Shown: piece after piece, positions 21,959 through 32,413 of the stretch | Numbering within the stretch: position 1 is the first letter of the stretch | Layout of the letters: every line of letters starts with the position of its first letter | NCBI GenBank assembly: GCA_037157565.1 | Contig: JAZHRO010000063.1 | Span: 90,548,001 to 90,612,000 of the forward strand | Direction of reading: 5' to 3' | Origin: Thalassia testudinum | Taxonomy: Eukaryota; Streptophyta; Magnoliopsida; Alismatales; Hydrocharitaceae | Length of the DNA: 64,000 nt | Translations under genes and position numbers: made by a program | Notes under the pieces: model-generated | Told to the model about the DNA's origin: nothing | What the model saw: the letters and a program-made list of their open reading frames with translations, nothing else | The model's database searches: none

Positions 21959-23721
21959 TGATGTAAACACATTTACACTACTTAAAATGTCTATTTATGC
22001 ATGTTCTTAAGCATAGGATTGCATTTCATGATATAAATATTGCATTACATGCATCATCTTGCATTTAGAGTAGTTTGAATAAAATGGAGGTTAATTGTCT
22101 CCTTTTATGTGCTTGGACAGGGCAAATATTTTATCGGGGCCTCGAATCAAAGATCCAACCGTATGGATATGATCAGGGCGACGATTGGAGTTCAACGACT
22201 CCAAGATCGCCCTAATCAGGCATCCGTAGCATCAGATAGAGACCGGGGAACCCTAGAAGATCAAGGGCCAGGATGGTGTAAATCCGCACTTCAGATGGAA
22301 AATCCGACCACACGGATGAATTCGGATCGACGATCGCAGCCGAACGACACAAAAATCGAGTCAATCCGACATCCGTGGCACCATCTACAACTTCCAGAAG
22401 ATGGACGGCCAAGATAGCGCCACGTGGCGCCATCCCAGCCGCCCAATCGGCCGCAGGAGTCCTGTGAAGACCGCGCACCGTCTCCTCTCCGCCGTTGGAT
22501 CTCGATCCAACGGCTGCAGTCGCTCGCGTTTAAAAACGTCCGCGCGACCATTTCGCCAGCGTAGCGCAGCGGCGACGCAGCTGCGGGCGAAGCGGAGGTC
22601 GCGGGTTCGAGCCGCGGTGAGGGGGTGGAAGGCGCGGGCGAGCAGGCGCGCACGAGCGTCAGATGAAGATCCAACGGCTGCGCGCGCTCAATCAGGACGA
22701 CGTGCGATTGCACGCCGGGTGTAACGCGCGATCGCACGCGGGCGGGCGCGCTACGCAGCGGGCGCGGGCGCGATCTAAGCCGTCCGATCTCGCGATCGGA
22801 CGGCTGAGAATCAAGCGACGTGCGTATGCGTTACGCGCGCGGCCAGCCGAGCGGGCGCGCGTGGGCGCGGCGGCGACGGCGACGGCGGGGCTTTAGCGAC
22901 GGTTTTATCCGTCACTAAAGACCCCTTATTTATTATTTTGAAGATGTAATGTCCATTTTGCCCCCACTCCTTGCAACTATAAAAGGAGACCCCCTCCATA
23001 CGAAATTTTCATCCCTTCCTTCTCCTCTCTACCTCTCCAAAGCTCAAGAGAAGCTTGTCCCACACCCGGGATGCTTCTCGCGAGATAAAGTCCAAATTTT
23101 CGTCCCCCTTCGGAAGTGGATCCCGCGACGACGACGGCGTGCTGCTTCGTTCCCGTTCTTCTGCTTCGTCCTCCTTCGTCCCGCTTCGTTCTCCTTCGTC
23201 CAGGTGTCGTCCCGTCCGGCTCGTCCTCCAAGCGACCGTCGAGGAGGATTTCTCTCTCCCTATTCTTTTTACTGCTTTCTAATATAGATTTACTGCTTTC
23301 TAGAGTAGTCTATTCGTCCTCCGAGCGATCGTCGAGGAGGACATTTCTCCCTCCATTCTTTTAATGCTTTCTAGAGTAATTATTTTATGTTTTCTAGTTG
23401 TAACGAAAGAACTCTTTTATGATAAATTCCTTGTCTATTCTACATCTCATTTTGATTTCCATGTATAGTATTCTTTCTCTCTCTCTTACTCCCTCTGTCT
23501 CTTTTATTTGTTGTAGATACTTAGATAGTTTAAATTGAATTTCTTTGTGACAAAATAAAAAGAAACGCGAAGTTTTTAAATCAAACGTTCGCCTCCCTGT
23601 GTTCGACCCGGAATTTTGATTTCGGTATAAATTTTATTTGTTGAACACGAATCCTTTGCTTTCGAACTACAACGACGGGTTTTCCAAAACCAAACACGTT
23701 AGCGTAGATTCTTGTTCAACA
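21959..23721 (+). repeat. Element B 3' LTR
   Basis: 1763 bp, matching the 5' LTR at all but about 11 positions. Most differences fall in the GC-rich middle and the last 80 bp and are transitions. It contains the A/B box pair (22562-22613) and a TATA box near 22978. Confidence 0.95.
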
Positions 23722-24923
23722 AGGACCCTGAATTGTACTGCATCAACTCTGATCAAATTATTCGCCGATGCATTCCGGAGAACGAATTCAAGAGTGTACT
23801 CGAGTTCTGCCATGCATCTGCATGTGGACACTTCTCTGAGACAAAGATGGCTGCAAAAATTTTGCAATCTGGATTCTATTGGTTGTCTTTATTCAAGGAT
23901 GCTCAGGATTTCTCGAGGTCGTGTTCCCGATGCCAGACACTTGGGAGCATAACCAAGAGAGATATGATGCCTCTAAACCCAATTCTTCTCGTCGAAATCT
24001 TAGACGTTTGGGGCATCAATTTCATGAGACCCTTCCTCCCTTCATTTGGACATCAGTACATTCTCGTCGCTGTTGATTACGTGTCCAAATGGATCGAGGC
24101 GATTCCCACCCAAACCAATGACCACAAGGTGGTCATCGATTTTGTCAAGAAGAACATCTTTAGCAGGTTTGGGATTTCGAGGGCCATCATCAGCAATGGT
24201 GGCACTCATTTCACTAATGCCCAATTTCGTAATTTGCTGGCAAAATACAGGTTTAATCACAGAATCTCCACACCTTACCATCCCCAGACGAATGGACAGG
24301 CCGAGATCTCTAATTGGGAGATCAAGAATATTCTGCAAAAAATGGTTAGGCCTGATCACAAAGACTGGACTCAAAAGCTTGAGGACGCTCTTTGGGCCTA
24401 CCATACGACGTATAAAATGCCCATCGGCATGTCTCCATTTCGTCTAGTATATGGAAAGGCATGTCATTTACTCGTAGAAATTAAACATAGGGCATTTTGG
24501 GCAATCAAGCAGTGCAATTTAGATTTAAGTTTAGCCGAGAAGACCAGGAAACTTCAACTATTTGAGTTGGAGGAGCTTAGAAATGATGCGTATGAGAATG
24601 CCAAGATCTATAAGGCTTAGACCAAAGCTCTTCATGACCAATTGATTTCCCGCAAGAGCTTTGAGCTGAACCAGAAGGTCTGACTATTCGATTCTCTACT
24701 TAAGCTCTTTCCTGGCAAACTTAGGTCAAAATGGAATGGCCCATTCATTATCGATCATATATTTCTAAATGGAGCTGTTCGGATCTCTGACCCGAAGACA
24801 GGTAATTCATTCAAAGTCAACGGTCAACGTCTGAAACCTATTATTGACCATACTATTCCAGAACCCATCTTAGACATGGTTGCTCTAGCCATGTTGTCAC
24901 TTCTTTGGCTCGACTTCGCCTAG
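23722..24923 (+). pseudogene. Element A integrase and pol C-terminus (after B)
   Basis: Resumes with [22 protein letters not shown], then the zinc-binding part ([25 protein letters not shown]) and the integrase core: [37 protein letters not shown] (the usual D of ISDGG is N), and [20 protein letters not shown]. The catalytic pattern is otherwise present. An in-frame TAG at 24618-24620 and a TGA near 24681 interrupt the C-terminal part, which continues ([26 protein letters not shown]) to a stop at 24921-24923. Integrase would insert the cDNA. The stops and the substituted catalytic Asp mean this copy is inactive. Confidence 0.88.
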
Positions 24924-26314
24924 TTAACGGCATTAAACTTAGTAGTTGTACAATTTGACTCAAAGCTGACCTGAGCTTCATATTCAGGTGATATCTTCTG
25001 CACTCTACCCTTCTTTTCATGTCTTTTATTTTCAATGTGGTCATTGCATCAACTAGGCATTGGGGGTGGATTCATTTCTGAATCATTTGGTCAGCTCTGT
25101 GGAATTCTTGTAAATTCTATTTGTCTTCTTATATATACATAAAAAAAATTTGAATTAGAAAGGAATACTTGGACATTAGAACCTTTCAATCTTAGAAAAT
25201 ATTACAGTAGGATCTGAACACTAAGACCCTTCAGGTCTTTGGGCTTAATCAGCTCGGGTATCCACTAAAATGTGGATTTGTTATCGAGTCCTTGCCATCC
25301 TGAATTCCATTTTAATTTAATTAAATAAGTTTGGGTGATAAGAACATGACTTATCAACCCGTCCTCTGATTTGAGGGAACTTTAAGTCTAAGCATCTACA
25401 CACTATTCATCACTGACTCGTTGTTCGGCGATTTTTACGAAAATTGGGTAGCTAATGAACCTTTTAGGGTGATATGGCTGGCAAGTTATCATGGGTAACA
25501 ACCCATAGGTAGGTTGTCCAGAGCCCAGTCACTGGACCACTCTCTTCTTGCTACCTTTAGGTAAATCTTGGACCAGGGAAGCCACCTACTTAAAAAGAAA
25601 AAAAAAGTCAAAAAGAAAAGAAAAAGAAAAAGAAAAAGGAGAAAAGAAAGAAAAGAAACAAAAAGAGATAAGCCACACTTCGCCGCACGAGTACGGCTGG
25701 CAAGTTGTCGGTAATAACAGCTCATTGACCGGTTGTCCAGAACCCAGCTCAATAAATGCACTAAAAATTCCCAAAACACTTAGGAAGAAGCGGAGAAGTA
25801 GAATAAGCCAGGGAGATATACACTGGATTCACCCTTGTGTTGACCCCATTAAAAAATAAAAGTAGGGAGAAAGCTACCGGTCGTAAAGATACACCTTTAA
25901 GTAGAACTATCTTTTTAAGGTCACCTAGGGACATGGAAACCCAAAGTCCGTTCTGATTACCGATCAACAAGTCTATCACATTCACAAAAAGATGTCTAGA
26001 ACTTAGGGTTTTCATCAAATCTTGGGTGGGTTGAGTGGCTGTAGAAAGCCACTCTGTAACCCTAAACTCAAAAATCCAAAAAAATTAGAAAAGGAGAAAA
26101 AGAAAAAAAGTGATCTTTCTTTGAATAAGGTGAGGGCTTGAGGCGGTCTGCATTTTGGCAGATACTTGGGCACTATTGTGTCTTTGAAAGTTCAGGTCCT
26201 AAGTAAAAATTTCTTAATGTTGAAAATGATTTGCACCTTAGTAATTCAACCTAATTCTTTTATAAATAGCATGTAGTTTTTGCTAGGGACTAGCAAAAGA
26301 TAGGCATGGGGGTG
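24924..26314 (+). other. Element A 3' noncoding region
   Basis: No ORF. It contains an internal tract AGGCATTGGGGGTGG (25055-25069), the paired direct repeats (25473-25528, 25692-25747), A-rich stretches, a 9-bp hairpin TTTTGCTAG-GGA-CTAGCAAAA (26278-26298), and the polypurine tract AGGCATGGGGGTG (26302-26314) directly before the 3' LTR. Confidence 0.8.
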
Positions 26315-26971
26315 TGATGTGCATACATCTGATTAACGTAAAATGTCTATTAATGCATGTTCTTAGTGTCACATTAGAATTATACATTGTAAATAGTGCA
26401 TAACATGCATAATCATGCATTTAGGTCAAGTTGTATAAATTGTATAGTAATTGTCTCCTTTTTATGGCCAGGGACAAGGCAACTTGTTAATCGGAGCCTC
26501 GAATCGAAGATCCAACCATATGGATCTGATCAAGGCGACGATTGGAGTTCAACGACTCCAAGATCGCCCTGATCGGACATCCGTAGCACTAGATAGAGAT
26601 TGAGGAATCCTAAAGATCAAGGGCCAAGATGGTGTTAATTTGCACCTCAGACGACAAATCCAACCGCACGGATGGGTTCGGATCGATGATCGTAGCCTAA
26701 CGGTGCAAAAATCAGTTCAATCCAACATCCGTGACACCATCTACAAGATAGAGAAGATGGATGGCTTAGATGGCACCATGTGGCGCCATCTAGACCCTCC
26801 AATTCACTTGCAGCCCCACTTCTTCATCCACGGCCAAGAATTGACTATGTTATTTCCCTTAAGCAGCACTTCGTGTGAGAAGAATTTTACATTTGATCTC
26901 AACCGTTGAATCAAGATCTAACAGTCAAGATTAAATGGCATAAGAATGCTCTTCTTGACTATCCACGCGCA

Positions 26972-27020
26972 TAGCGCAGTGGATAAAGCCCTTCAGAGCC
27001 TCAGGTCGCGAGTTCGACTC
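26972..27020 (+). promoter_or_regulatory. tRNA-like A box and B box in the A 3' LTR
   Basis: TAGCGCAGTGG and GAGTTCGACTC, 38 bp apart, are close to Pol III internal promoter consensus and line up with the same position in both LTRs of element B, although the sequence between the boxes has diverged. Confidence 0.6.
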
Positions 27021-27584
27021 CTTTCTGCAAGCTCCTCTACACAGATCAAGAGAAGAACTCCTCAAATCAGAGATTGGGCCGTTCGATACAGAGATTGAAC
27101 GTTTTAGATCAAAGCCATCAGATGACGCACAAATTGACCCCTGGTGTGCACGCGTGAGTGTATGTGCTCCTCGGCGTACACTTGCGGGTGAGCTGAAGTA
27201 TCCAAGCACAACCCAACGGGTAAAGCCTTCGCATGAGAAATGTAGCAGTGATTTAAGACGTCTAAGAAGACTCACCATTGTCTGATGAAGATGGAGTGGC
27301 TCGATTGAAGATCATTCACAGCTGTGGGATTCAAATCTAATGCTATTGTCCTCCTTGCTAGGAACGTGGGAAATGTTGCGCAAGACGTGCGCTTCAATGT
27401 GAGGACGTGGGAGTAGGAAGAATGGGCCATGAACACACGATCCAATGGTCTAAAATGACCATTTTTGCCCTCTCTAAAAGCTTATAAAAGGAGCCCATAT
27501 TCCCTCCATTTGAATCATCCCTTCCTTCTCCTCTTTCCCTCTTCAAAGCTTAAGAGAAGCTTGTTCCACACCCAGGATGCTCCT

Positions 27585-28658
27585 TGGTGTCGGACCCGAA
27601 TAGGTTGTTAATATGGTGATTTTATCATTGAAGTGTGTATAGTAGTTAACCTATATCGGACCTAACCATCTCTTTACAAAATTTTTAACCTGGCCTACTT
27701 GATTTTATCTTGGTCACTTTTAGGCCGAGGGTCGAACTCAGGGAAGTGGGATTACAAGTCAAGTTTCTACGCCTTTCCTACAACGAATCTCTTCCTTTCA
27801 TTTATTGTGTTTTTGGTGTTTTTCTATTTAGATTTTTTTCTGATAATCTTGGTCCTTGAGGTGCACCCTCAAAATTAGGTTCTTGGCTTTGAGCCAAATC
27901 AGGGTTCCAAAACGGGTCTTGCTATTCGCAAGACGGAGTACCTGCAAGTCAAGGATTATCTTTTCTCTTTTATATTTTTTTTATCTTTTTATTGGCATGC
28001 AAGAGAAATAGAAATAAAGTAAATATAGTATAGATATATATGTATATACTATATATGTATAAAGGGGTGGGGGTGGAGGCGGAGATGGAGTGTAGCATGG
28101 TGTTGAGTCGGTCGTCGTCTAGAAAGACGCAACCAACAGGACGAGGTGCTGCGTGTAAGGTGGCTTGGTGGAAGATGAATGCGAACACGCTTTTTGTACA
28201 CGTGTATCGGGGAATATCAGCAACTGGTGTATATATTCCCACGATACTACGTATGGTAATGTGAAAAAAAAAAAAATATATATATATATACATATATGTA
28301 TATATGTAAATATGTATATGTGTGTATATATATATATATGTATAGATAAATATATGTATAGATATATATATGTATAAGTATGTATATATAACTATATAGA
28401 TGTAAATATATATATATCTATATATGGTAATATATGTATATAGATATATGTACATAGATATGTATATATATATATGTATATATAGTTACATATATATATA
28501 TATATATGTATAAATATATGTATATATATGTATGTATAAGTATATGTGTATATATATGTATATATATATAGGTATATAGATGTATATATATATATATATG
28601 TGTATGTATATAGACTAATACATATTTATATAACTACTAATATATGTATAGATATATG

Positions 28659-28719
<61 letters not shown>

Positions 28720-28834
28720 GTATGTATATATGTAAATATATATGTATATATATATATATATAAGTATATAGATATATGTATATATATATATGTATATAAA
28801 TATATGTATATATATCAATATATATATGTATACG

Positions 28835-28870
<36 letters not shown>

Positions 28871-30419
28871 ATAGTGTATAGGTGTGTGTGTGTATGAAAG
28901 TGTGAGTGTATGTGTGTGCAACCGTCGGTAAAGAGAGTGAGAGAGTGTTGTGAGAGAGAGTGGGAGAGAGAGAGAGAGAGCGAGAGAGAGGGCACTGTTA
29001 AGGCATCTGGAGATTCCACGCATCGTCTGGAGTCCACGCGTGCGCGCAAGCGTGTATGCGTGCGGAGAGAAGCGCGCATTGGAGGGCGATGGGCGCGGAG
29101 AGAAGACCGCAGCGCACAGCGCTGTGTGAAGAGTCGGGTGCAGGTTGGCAGACGCGGGCGCTGGGAGCGGGCGAGGGTATGCGGGCGAAGGAAGCGGGAT
29201 CTCGCAGACGCTGAAGCGGGCGGGTGCGGGCGACGTGGGACTGAATGCGTGCGCGGGCGAACGGCGGTAGCGGCACGCCGGGTGGCCGGTTAAGTGAGAA
29301 ATTCATCGGTCACCCCACTGTAGCCACAGTGTTCCGCAGAAACACGTGAACAGTGGCTACAGTGGTCGGGAGAGCCAAGCAACTGCCTGCTGCAGGTGCT
29401 GTGAGTGCAGACGACTCGGCGCCCACGGTGGAGTGGCTTCGACTGGTGGCTTGCGAGCGGGATGTCGCGGCAGCGTGCGCGGAGAGGGCTGCTGGCGTGC
29501 GCGGTGGAGGGCGAGGGCGACCTACTGCTTGCGCGGAGGCTTGCGGGTGCTGCTGGGGTGCGCGGTGAGGCTTGGCCGGCCGCTGCAGTGGCACGCGGTG
29601 ACCGGCTGGGTGGGAAGGCGTATGCAGTGCAAACGAGCGGGAGGCTACAGGCGCATGTGAAAAGGCGAGGGCGGCCTGCAGGCTTGCATGGAAAGGGCTG
29701 GGGCTGCTGCTGCTGTGGGGCTCGGCCGGCTGCTGCAGGGCGTGCGGTGGCATGTTGAGCTTCACAGCTGAAGCTTTTCTCCAATGGCTAAAGATGCTTC
29801 AAATGGTGAAACAAGAAAAGAGCCACCACGCCCACCGGCTCTATGGTGAGCTGGGCGGTGGTGGACTCACGGTGGTGGTTGTACACCACCATGAGGTGCT
29901 CCTGTCAGCCAGGTGTCTCCTCTGAGGAGGAGGGCCAGCGTGTGGAGGGAGAGGGGACGGTGGCCTGGAAGGAAGTGGAGTTGCTGTGTGGGTCTTTGGT
30001 TGGGGACAAGGCTACTTTTGTAAGAAGGAGCCGAGATCCTTTTAAGAAGGGGAGAGCATGCACAGCCATGCCCTGGCTGTGCATGGCTCATGCACTGCTC
30101 ATGGCAGGGAGAGGCTGGTGCAGGGAGGGGCTTGCTGCAGAGCATGGCGCGAGGAGGAAGGTGAGGCCATGCATAGCAGCCGTGGGAAGAAAAAGTCAAA
30201 AATCAAAAAGAAATAAAAAATGAAGATGGAAATGTGTGAGGCAGCACTTGAGGAAAACGTGAATTGTGAGGCCATTTTATTCACTCTCCTCCCCTCTCAA
30301 TTAAATGCATGCATGCATGTATTTTTACAAATGCGACTATGGAACCCTAATATGCACTAGTAATGCTAGGAAATAGTACAAGACGGCACAATTGCAAGTG
30401 TATTTTTGCGGTGCAATCA
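27585..30419 (-). mobile_element. Element C: probable solo LTR in minus orientation
   Basis: Bounded by TG (TGGTGTCGGACC, 27585) and CA (GGTGCAATCA, ends 30419) and flanked by perfect CTCCT (27580-27584, 30420-30424). Read on the minus strand it starts TGATTGCACCGC and ends GGGTCCGACACCA. It carries CCCTGAGTTCGACC about 150 bp before its end, the same block found near the 3' ends of the A, B and D LTRs. No gag, pol, PBS or second LTR is present, so a 2835-bp solo LTR is the simplest reading. It contains a long TA/TATG microsatellite and a GC-rich stretch (29000-29760) whose short frames look like noise. Confidence 0.72.
28274..28870. repeat. TA/TATG microsatellite
   Basis: About 600 bp of interrupted (TA)n, (TATG)n and (TATAAA) units, followed by a GA-rich tract around 28930-28995. 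Reading frames across it give repetitive Tyr/Ile polypeptides and are not genes. Confidence 0.95.
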
Positions 30420-30985
30420 CTCCTCAAGAGCTAAAACCAAGTTTTCACCCCCATTCCAAAAGTGGATCCTGCGACGACGATGACATGCTGCTTTGTTCCC
30501 ATTCCTCCTACTTTGTCCTCGTTCTTCCCACTTCGTTCCTCGTCTTCCAGGCGTTGTCCCATCTGGCTCATCCTCCAAGCGATCGTCAAGGAGGATAACT
30601 TCTCTCTCCCATTCCTTTTACTGCTTTCTAGAGTATAATTTTCCTGCTTTCTAGTTGTAACAATTTTTTGCTTTCTAGTGTAATCATTTCTCGCTTTCTT
30701 AGTTGTAAAAGTATTATTCAATATCAAGTGATTGTTCTCTCTCTCTCTTTCTCTTAGTGTCTATATTGCTTCCATGTGATTATTTCGCCCTTTAAACAAA
30801 AATACAAAAGAAAATATAATTGCGAATTTTGATCGACGTAGCCTCCTATGTTCGACCCGGAATTTCTTGACAGATATTTCGGCATAAATTTTATTTGTTG
30901 AATGGATTTCCTCGTGACTCGAACTACAACGACGGCTTTTCAAATCCAATTCCGATAGCATAGTCATCCGCAAGTCAACACCCGT

Positions 30986-31545
30986 CTTCTTGTTATTCTA
31001 CCTGCGTAAACATTAATCATATTCATTATATATTTTTGAAGTTATAATAAACTTTAAAACATATATGTAATTTACTTCTTAAAGGTATATGATTTCTTAC
31101 CAAAACTTGAGCCTGCCACTGAGGGGTCGACATGAACTGGGGACGTACACCCCACCATCTCATCCTCCGCCTCCTCGCCCTCCTCCTCTCTAGCCTCCTC
31201 CTCCCCCTCCTCCTCATTTGATCCTCCATAATCTGGATCATCCTCTACTCAGTCTAGCAAGGTCTGAGCAATCTTCTTCCTCTTTCCCTTCCCCCCCGTA
31301 TGTAGTAAACATGCCATATCCCCGGGTCGTACGAAACATGACTAGGGGGTGGCTGAACCTACTGTCGAAGGGGTGGCTGAGCTTGCTGTAGGGGGGTGGC
31401 TGAGCCTGAGGAGACGAATTGGGCTGCGTGGAGGGCTGTGTCTCAGGAGGCCCCTTTTTTTGGGTTTTTTCTTAAACAACTTCATTTGTAACACATAAAA
31501 AATGCAATAATTAATATAATTAAAAATCATTAATATATAAATCAA
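30986..31545 (-). pseudogene. CACTA TNPA-like transposase, 5' exons (fragment)
   Basis: On the minus strand, 31480-31090 encodes a Pro/Gln/Ser-rich start (PQAQPPPSHVSYDPGIWHVYY in one frame), then an acidic Glu-rich stretch. After a likely intron ending TTTACGCAG, the short exon 31001-30986 joins 8372 across element A (RITRRRGKIKNLDL when the duplicated bases are counted once). This fits the N-terminal half of the TNPA-like gene. Frames shift within it, so exon borders are approximate. Confidence 0.55.
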
Positions 31546-31671
31546 CAGACATGAATTTCAATTTTACTCCAAACGCCCTTTGTAATGACATATATGCCCC
31601 TATAAATTCCAATTTTAATATGAATTTCATTTAAACAGAAATGAAATAAAGTAAAGAAATTGTTACTAACC

Positions 31672-32085
31672 TTAGATGTCAACATCGGTTGCAAATAAAT
31701 GACCTTCTTTTGTTAATTCTTGGTATGCTTCAGGCTGTGCATCAAAATGGTTGTGCGGTACTGTTCTTATGGGTATAACCCATCTCCTTTGGCAATTATC
31801 AGGGACATAGAAAACTTGTGCCATTTGACATGCCAATATGAATGATTCAGCAGACTGAAAAATTTGACGATTACGACTTAAACTCAAGAAATTATGTTTC
31901 TTATCAATTTTGAAATCGGTGCCTTCTTTAAAAACATCAAACTAATGACATTTAAATAGGGCAACTTTACGATTAAATCTGAAGCTGATCACCACAATTT
32001 CTCTAATTTCACCATATCTGAAAAGATGATTTTCACTTTAGTGGTAATTTCGCACATAAAATGACACATCGAAGTAGTGTGTAAG
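31672..32085 (-). pseudogene. CACTA TNP2 C-terminal part (DUF4216-like)
   Basis: Minus-strand reading gives FRYGEIREIVVISF, KVALFKCH, a stop, FDVFKEG, FLSLSRNRQIF, SFILACQMAQVFYVPDNCQRRW and a terminal acidic tail ending at 31672. This corresponds to the DUF4216 domain (VVLFKCDW...DPFILASQAQQVFYV) that ends many CACTA TNP2 proteins. It is separated from the rest of the gene (47550-50400) by about 15.5 kb, mostly element D. At least two in-frame stops occur. Confidence 0.75.
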
Positions 32086-32413
32086 TGGTGGAAAATCGCT
32101 AATCAAAATAATTAAAATAAACCACTCGAAAGAGCAAGTCGTGTCCACAGAGAGGCAATGGCCTATTACAAACTTGCAAAATGAGAGAAATGATGTTCAC
32201 TATGATTTCCCCCAACTAATGAGACCAAAATCCACTTTAAATCAAGATAACATTGATAAGATATGCTGAAATTGCATTTATGTGAAAGTGGAGGGGTATT
32301 CGAGCAAAGCAACTACAATATAATATTAATTAAACAAAATCTAACTTTTGGCAATGGGAATGGAATGTAAAAACTAATACCAACTATACTATAGCAAAAT
32401 AGGGGAATGGCTT
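32086..32413. other. Unassigned sequence left of element D
   Basis: AT-rich, no ORF. It joins 46093 onward when element D and one GGCTT copy are removed, so it is part of whatever lies between the two halves of TNP2: an intron, or an older insertion. A block AAGTCGTGTCCACAGAGAGG (near 32138) resembles sequence near LTR ends, hinting at an older LTR fragment. Confidence 0.4.

Larger units (their letters stand above)
15916..23721 (+). mobile_element. Element B: young non-autonomous Athila-like LTR element with an orphan ORF
   Basis: LTRs of exactly 1763 bp each (15916-17678 and 21959-23721) begin TGATGTAAAC, end GTTCAACA and are flanked by a perfect AGGAC duplication (15911-15915, 23722-23726). 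A primer-binding site, an Athila-like leader, one ORF (18910-20340), a 3' noncoding tract with direct repeats, and a polypurine tract fill the inside. No protease, RT, RNase H or integrase motif occurs in any frame. The two LTRs differ at about 11 positions by eye, ten of them transitions, so it is recent. Leader and 3' region resemble those of element A, so it belongs to a related family and must have used enzymes from elsewhere. Confidence 0.92.
8373..30980 (+). mobile_element. Element A: Athila-like Ty3/gypsy retrotransposon, degenerate, carrying B and C
   Basis: Two LTRs (8373-10183; 26315-30980 including insertion C) enclose a leader, gag, protease, RT, RNase H and integrase in gypsy order. 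The primer-binding site follows the 5' LTR directly. Flanking 5-mers are CACGT (8368-8372) and CCCGT (30981-30985), a target duplication with one change. LTRs differ by several percent, largely at C/T and G/A positions, and the coding region has many stops, so this is an old copy. It lies in an exon of the TNPA-like gene. Without B and C it is about 12 kb. No env-like frame was found. Confidence 0.88.
26315..30980 (+). repeat. Element A 3' LTR, split by element C
   Basis: 26315-27584 and 30425-30980 together match the 5' LTR; the ending CAAGTCAACA is the same. The A/B-box pair is better kept here (TAGCGCAGTGG 26972-26982, GAGTTCGACTC 27010-27020). A TATAAAAG lies at 27483-27490. Confidence 0.9.

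Noticed and set aside
23638..23952. Open frame crossing the B 3' LTR into A pol
   Set aside because: It spans an insertion junction and differs in frame from the integrase reading.
27970..29080. Long Tyr/Ile-rich open frames on both strands (up to 161 codons)
   Set aside because: They are translations of the TA/TATG microsatellite and have no gene-like composition.
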